A stretch of DNA of 9,449 nt from UBA920 sp964424635. GTDB taxonomy: Bacteria; Patescibacteriota; Doudnabacteria; UBA920. Under the pieces are notes generated by a model, which made no database searches, was not told the DNA's origin, and worked only from the letters and a program-made list of their open reading frames with translations. The translations under genes were made by a program, and so were the position numbers. Where the stretch lies: contig CAYRJC010000035.1 in NCBI GenBank assembly GCA_964424635.1, positions 1 through 9,449 of the forward strand, written 5' to 3'. Below, piece by piece: positions 5,825 to 9,449 of the stretch; the stretch's first letter is position 1; every line of letters begins with the position of its first letter.

Positions 5825-6640
5825 CTACGGGACAGGGATATAAACCGTATAGGTTCTAGTTAGTCCTAGATAATCAGCAACCACTTTTAGGACTTTTTTT
5901 CCAATAAAAGGTAACCCTTTAGGAGTAACTCCGTCTGGAGCAAATGAAGAGATACTGACTTGGATATTATTAATATTATCTGTGTTTTCCAAAATTAACT
6001 CATATTGATAACCACCTGAAGCAATCGGAATCTGCTGTTCTTCTCCCTCTTCTAAATTACCATAAGAAATTATTTGATCAGCCACAGAAGGGTCAGCACT
6101 AATCACTTTCATCGAAACCTCAACATTACCATCATTTCCTACTGGAACTCTTTGCAAAACTACTTTTCCATACTGTAAGGAGTAATCATTTAACTGATAT
6201 AAAGGAATAATACTAGTGTCGCTTGCGTAAATATTTTCTAAACGAGGAGATTGATCAAAATCCAACGGTTGACTCCCAGGCAACTCTAACTGTACACCGG
6301 CAATGTTACAAATATTGTAAGTACCTTCACCATTTCTAGCACCTTCATCAGTAGGATAACACTCAGGTACGTCTAAAATTGAAGTTGTGGTTCCATCATC
6401 ACGTTCATTAACATAACGTTTATATTGAAACAAAGCTTCTTCTGTCACTCCCAAAGTTGCATATAATGCTGGTTCACTTCTTACTACATCACCAGACGAC
6501 CTTACTTCTACCAATACAATAGTTGCTAAACTAAATGAAATAGCTGTAATTGCTGCCAACACCAAAACGGAAAGCATCAGAGACACTCCGGCTTGGCGGT
6601 TGTTTAAAACAAAGTTTTTATTATTTGTGCGGAATATCAT
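5825..6640 (-). CDS. PilX-like type IV minor pilin
   Basis: A 271-residue protein with a short basic leader ending NNRQAG, a likely cleavage after G18, then a hydrophobic helix (about 19-44: VSLMLSVLVLAAITAISFSL). This is the form of PilX-type minor pilins, which lack the usual Glu at +5; here that position is Leu23. The remaining exported domain is probably mainly beta-strand and contains two Cys in the CYPTDEG...NICN region that could form a disulfide. It is the last gene of the pilin operon. Its ATG overlaps the end of the preceding gene by 20 bases with no Shine-Dalgarno, which points to translational coupling. It would assemble with the other minor pilins at the pilus tip or base. The PilX name rests on the N-terminus and gene order; the C-terminal domain is not recognisable to me. 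Confidence 0.75.
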   Translation of the reverse strand: MIFRTNNKNFVLNNRQAGVSLMLSVLVLAAITAISFSLATIVLVEVRSSGDVVRSEPALYATLGVTEEALFQYKRYVNERDDGTTTSILDVPECYPTDEGARNGEGTYNICNIAGVQLELPGSQPLDFDQSPRLENIYASDTSIIPLYQLNDYSLQYGKVVLQRVPVGNDGNVEVSMKVISADPSVADQIISYGNLEEGEEQQIPIASGGYQYELILENTDNINNIQVSISSFAPDGVTPKGLPFIGKKVLKVVADYLGLTRTYTVYIPVP

Positions 6641-7211
6641 AGACGTCTGTAGAAATTGTTGTTTGATAAGGGATTAACACTTGATCACTTTGTCCTTTAT
6701 ATATTTCAAATTGAGCGATAATTGTTACCATTGGTTGAATTCCTTGATTATCAGATAATGGACTAGATGAAGGTCTGACTATGAATCTAAAACTGTTGTT
6801 ATTTATAGTGAGATTAGAAGGGTTAATTGACTCGGTAGTAGTACTGGTTGCTGTTTGGCGTTGTAAAATCAAACTTTGACTAGGTTTGTCATAATAAAAA
6901 CAAAGACGATCACCAGTATAAGTAACAATAGCTAATACTTGATTATCTGATTTTCTATACTGACCATACTCGCAAGGACCAGAATCAGGATAATCAATTC
7001 TTCCGTTTCTAATTTCTCTAGAGAGGATCTCTGTAAAATTACGGGACGCTTGAGCAACTTGTCTAGTAGCTTGGACTTTTCGATTAATCTGCAAAACTTT
7101 ATTAAACAAACCCAAAATACTTGCTACTACAGTTGCAAAAATTGCTGTAGCAATTACTATTTCCATCAAAGTAAAACCACTTTGATTGAGTTTTAAGTTT
7201 GTTTTAACCAT
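6621..7211 (-). CDS. PilW/GspJ-like prepilin-type protein
   Basis: A 196-residue pseudopilin. The leader MVKTNLKLNQSG ends with the prepilin peptidase site G12|F13, followed by FTLMEIVIATAIFATVVAS with Glu17 at +5, the residue needed for pilin assembly and N-methylation. The conserved hydrophobic helix spans about 13-36, then an amphipathic helix (LQINRKVQATRQVAQASRNF) leads into a C-terminal domain with two Cys (GPCEYG and LCFYYD) that may pair. PilW/GspJ proteins are minor pilins in the initiation complex of type IV pili or type II secretion. The ATG follows directly on the stop of the previous gene (TAA-ATG with no gap); a weak GGAAG lies nine bases upstream. It overlaps the PilX-like gene, so the cluster is one operon. 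The exact minor-pilin class is inferred from position and helix sequence. Confidence 0.8.
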   Translation of the reverse strand: MVKTNLKLNQSGFTLMEIVIATAIFATVVASILGLFNKVLQINRKVQATRQVAQASRNFTEILSREIRNGRIDYPDSGPCEYGQYRKSDNQVLAIVTYTGDRLCFYYDKPSQSLILQRQTATSTTTESINPSNLTINNNSFRFIVRPSSSPLSDNQGIQPMVTIIAQFEIYKGQSDQVLIPYQTTISTDVYDIPHK

Positions 7212-7895
7212 TTAATAATTCTTCCAATTAGTTAAATAAGTTTCTAAAGAAATTTTACAGCTTGAACTAGTAGGGACCCCTGCACTTCTAGGACAACGCT
7301 TATCAGCCCACCACACGTCAACATGAACCTTAAGGCGTGGGCCAAGATTTTGATCAAATGGTGCAAAACTTTGAGTACTTAAAGTAATTTTGCGACTAAA
7401 CCCAGAATTTCCAAAATCATCACCGTTAGCTTTATAAGCTCCTTGTGTTGGATTATTAACATCTAGATCCAAGCCATAAGAATTACTAGGAGTTAAACTC
7501 CAATACTGGTTCTCTTGATTATCGGCGTTGAAGTTTAAAACAAAATACTCTTCTGTATCTCGAGATCCGTTAGTGATTATAGAATAGCCATTTCCAGAAG
7601 CGCCAGTTAACCAATCCGGATAGCAGTTAGCTATAGAAGTTCCAGTATAAAAATCATAACAATTACCAGAAATATCTGTAGATAACCAATTAGTATCTCG
7701 CATATTTTTTACAGCCTCTATTCCTTCGCGGGCTAATCCTGTTGCTACTAGTTGTTTAGTGACACTCGTAGTTGCACCGAGGCCATATATTGCCAAGCCT
7801 ACTGCTGCAGAAATACCCATAACCAAAACCACAGCAGCAACCATTGTTTCTATTAAAGTTTGGCCTTGTTGAATTTTTAAATTAGTAATTTTCAT
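7212..7895 (-). CDS. PilV-like prepilin-type protein
   Basis: A 227-residue pseudopilin. The leader MKITNLKIQQG is cut at G11|Q12, and the mature N-terminus QTLIETMVAAVVLVMGISAA has Glu16 at +5. Gln at +1 and the TLIE pattern are common in PilV-type minor pilins of candidate-phyla bacteria. The sequence GLAREGIEAVKNMRDTNW (53-70), following the hydrophobic helix, is also typical of this group. The exported domain has four Cys (79, 91, 201, 213), enough for two disulfides, and many Asn, Tyr and Trp. It starts 11 bases after the preceding gene, with no recognisable Shine-Dalgarno, and abuts the PilW-like gene. It probably forms part of the minor-pilin initiation complex and may contribute to surface binding. 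Class assignment is by motif and context only. Confidence 0.8.
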   Translation of the reverse strand: MKITNLKIQQGQTLIETMVAAVVLVMGISAAVGLAIYGLGATTSVTKQLVATGLAREGIEAVKNMRDTNWLSTDISGNCYDFYTGTSIANCYPDWLTGASGNGYSIITNGSRDTEEYFVLNFNADNQENQYWSLTPSNSYGLDLDVNNPTQGAYKANGDDFGNSGFSRKITLSTQSFAPFDQNLGPRLKVHVDVWWADKRCPRSAGVPTSSSCKISLETYLTNWKNY

Positions 7896-7906
7896 TTAAT
7901 CAATAA

Positions 7907-8629
7907 TTATTTACCGCCATTCTCGCCCTTACCACCATCTACATCTACGCCTACACCTCCACCACCTTCAACCTCTCCATCAGACTCTTCTTTTGGCCCA
8001 TTGTTTATCTGAGGAATATAAGTTTCTACCTTACCACTTAAACCAGAAATACTAACCCCCTTTAAAACGGAAGTCTGGGAGCTAGAAAAAACTAGTCCTA
8101 AATTATAATTAGATTTTGGAGCTAAATCAGGAAAACTTCTTATTGTGTCTGTGATATCATTGCGGCAACCGCCAGAGCCTGCAAAATAAGTTTTTCCATA
8201 AGTTACACTGAAGATTGCAAAAATACAATCAGGATGAGTGATTGAATCACCCGAATAAATCCCTTGAGGAGTTAATACAAGGTCAGAAATAGAAACCCCA
8301 GATGGCATTCTAATAGTTTCAACATCATAGTATTCATAATCATCACCAGCTACTGCACCTACTGCATAATTAGAAGAGTTTTTTTCAAATCTAATTACAT
8401 AATACTTTGGAGCTATTCCAGTAGAAAGATTTCTAGATGATACGGCATAGCTCTGAATTTTTTTGATATTAGTAAAAGCTTCGTTTTGAGCTATCGTCAA
8501 ACTACGACCAGCGCGCTGTGAATTCCAATTTATCATTACCAAAGTAGATAAAGTTGCCATAATTACACAGACAACCAATAACTCTACAACTGTAAATCCT
8601 AATTGAAAATTTATTTTTTGGTTTTTCAT
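7907..8629 (-). CDS. GspH/FimT-like prepilin-type protein with Gly/Asp-rich tail
   Basis: A 240-residue pseudopilin. The leader MKNQKINFQLG is cut at G11|F12; the mature protein begins FTVVELLVVCVIMATLSTLV with Glu16 at +5. The helix is followed by a soluble domain with the layout of GspH/FimT minor pilins, including Cys135 and Cys155, which could form a disulfide loop. Unusual is the tail from about residue 209: a low-complexity stretch of Gly, Asp, Glu and Val with several Lys, ending ENGGK. Such a tail is not typical of these pilins and would be an exposed, mostly acidic flexible extension. The gene begins 47 bases after the prepilin peptidase stop and a promoter-like element lies in that gap. 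No clear Shine-Dalgarno precedes the ATG. It is the first of four consecutive minor pilins. Confidence 0.82.
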   Translation of the reverse strand: MKNQKINFQLGFTVVELLVVCVIMATLSTLVMINWNSQRAGRSLTIAQNEAFTNIKKIQSYAVSSRNLSTGIAPKYYVIRFEKNSSNYAVGAVAGDDYEYYDVETIRMPSGVSISDLVLTPQGIYSGDSITHPDCIFAIFSVTYGKTYFAGSGGCRNDITDTIRSFPDLAPKSNYNLGLVFSSSQTSVLKGVSISGLSGKVETYIPQINNGPKEESDGEVEGGGGVGVDVDGGKGENGGK

Positions 8630-8664
8630 TTCTTTTTGAGATCGTCAAATTGAGACTTTTTATC

Positions 8665-8673
8665 AGTATAACA
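8665..8673 (-). promoter_or_regulatory. Extended -10 promoter candidate for the pilin genes
   Basis: On the minus strand TGTTATACT fits an extended -10 (TGnTATAAT, one mismatch). It lies just after the prepilin peptidase stop codon and about 35 bases before the GspH-like ATG. No -35 is seen, as is common for extended -10 promoters. It may give the pilins expression independent of the peptidase gene. Confidence 0.4.
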
Positions 8674-8676
8674 CAA

Positions 8677-9449
8677 TTAAGCTAAGCCGATTAAGTGCCA
8701 ATACCATTCTGCGATCCTGTAGCCAAACCATAAATTCACCAGTGCAGCTACTGCTAAAAATGTTCCAAAAGGTAACTTGCTAGATAATTCTTTTTTACCT
8801 GTTAGTAATAAAGGTACTGCCACCAATGTCCCCAAAATAAAAGCAATAAAGAAACAAATTAAGACATCAGGAAAACCGAATAACGCTCCTAAAAATAAGC
8901 CAAATTTTGCATCACCCAAACCCATCCAGCGACCTTTGGATACTTTCCATAATATATAAAAAGGAATAAATCCCACCAAAGCCCCACTTAAACCATGAGA
9001 TAAAGTTAAAACATAACTTGATAGTGATCCAAAGTTAAAAGCTGTTATTAAAATATCCATTATCAATACTAGAACTGTGGCCGGAAAAACAACCCTATCC
9101 AAAATCAGATAATGTTCTAAATCTATTATAAATACTGTTATTAATGTCGACACCACAAACCAATACTTAATAACCACTACCCAATCAACGATCTGAGTTG
9201 GCTCCGAAGGGACGACTAATAAAACTACTAATAAAAATAGTAATCCCGTGATTACTTCTATCAATGGGTATCGCCACGAAATTTTACCACCACAATAACG
9301 ACACTTTGCTTGATAAAATAAAAAACTAAATACTGGTATTAAGTCTATCCAGGTAAGTTGATGATTACACTTTGGACAATGGGATCGCCCCGTTAAAGAT
9401 TCATTTCTAGGCAAGCGCCACACTACTACATTTAAAAAACTGCCAATAA
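8677..9449 (-). CDS. pilD: Type IV prepilin peptidase PilD (5' end outside window)
   Basis: This membrane aspartyl protease cuts the leader of type IV prepilins, and in many family members it also N-methylates the new N-terminus. The frame stays open to the window edge and reads (I)GSFLNVVVWRLPRNESL, the normal start region of this family, so the GTG at 9421-9423 is not the true start. Next come a cytoplasmic zinc site, CPKC and CRYC (9367-9378 and about 9292-9303), several membrane spans, the first catalytic Asp in FIIDLEHYLILD (codon 9121-9123), and the second in the GxGD motif GLGDAK (codon 8911-8913). The usual IPD after the first Asp reads LILD here. About 257 residues are present and only a few N-terminal ones seem missing. 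It lies upstream of four prepilin-like proteins, all on the same strand, which are its likely substrates. Confidence 0.93.
   Translation of the reverse strand, partial: IGSFLNVVVWRLPRNESLTGRSHCPKCNHQLTWIDLIPVFSFLFYQAKCRYCGGKISWRYPLIEVITGLLFLLVVLLVVPSEPTQIVDWVVVIKYWFVVSTLITVFIIDLEHYLILDRVVFPATVLVLIMDILITAFNFGSLSSYVLTLSHGLSGALVGFIPFYILWKVSKGRWMGLGDAKFGLFLGALFGFPDVLICFFIAFILGTLVAVPLLLTGKKELSSKLPFGTFLAVAALVNLWFGYRIAEWYWHLIGLA

Noticed and set aside
8777..8959. 60-codon plus-strand frame
   Set aside because: It is antisense to the prepilin peptidase and includes the region of its GxGD motif.
9421..9423. GTG as the start of the prepilin peptidase
   Set aside because: The frame continues upstream to the window edge and encodes GSFLNVVV, a conserved part of this family, so the real start is outside.

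Overview
The window looks like part of a small, AT-rich genome from the Candidate Phyla Radiation (Patescibacteria). This is inferred from four things: a divergent 23S rRNA carrying an expansion in domain I, a 23S gene with no 16S gene next to it, compact gene packing with many starts lacking a Shine-Dalgarno sequence, and a minimal type IV pilin operon. The standard code with TGA as stop fits: all stops seen are TAA or TAG, and no internal TGA is needed. A finer placement would be a guess.

Layout. Positions 1-713 (minus strand) are the 5' part of a 23S rRNA gene that runs off the left edge. Positions 714 to about 1435 hold no gene. They look like a long 23S leader with a boxA-like antitermination site, a series of hairpins, a terminator-like hairpin and a promoter. 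Two genes of unknown function follow: a Cys/His-rich small protein (1536-1970, plus) and a membrane protein with an HExxH metallopeptidase motif (2054-2854, minus). They converge on a shared bidirectional terminator and both have strong Shine-Dalgarno sequences. Next is ligA, the NAD-dependent DNA ligase (2930-4990, minus), with its own terminator and a promoter so close to the ATG that the mRNA is probably leaderless.

A membrane-anchored LysM protein gene (5221-5601, plus) lies between two long imperfect palindromes (5041-5145 and 5685-5797). Their outer stems differ in sequence but both can fold, and a 22-base core matches at 17 positions in the same orientation. This hairpin family is the most interesting item in the window.

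Positions 5825-9449 (minus) form a type IV pilus gene set. In transcription order it holds a prepilin peptidase cut by the window edge, then GspH-like, PilV-like, PilW/GspJ-like and PilX-like minor pilins, tightly packed or overlapping. The peptidase would cleave the G|F, G|Q or G|V leader sites seen in the four pilins, which would then prime or form the pilus tip. Motor, platform and major pilin genes are not in the window.
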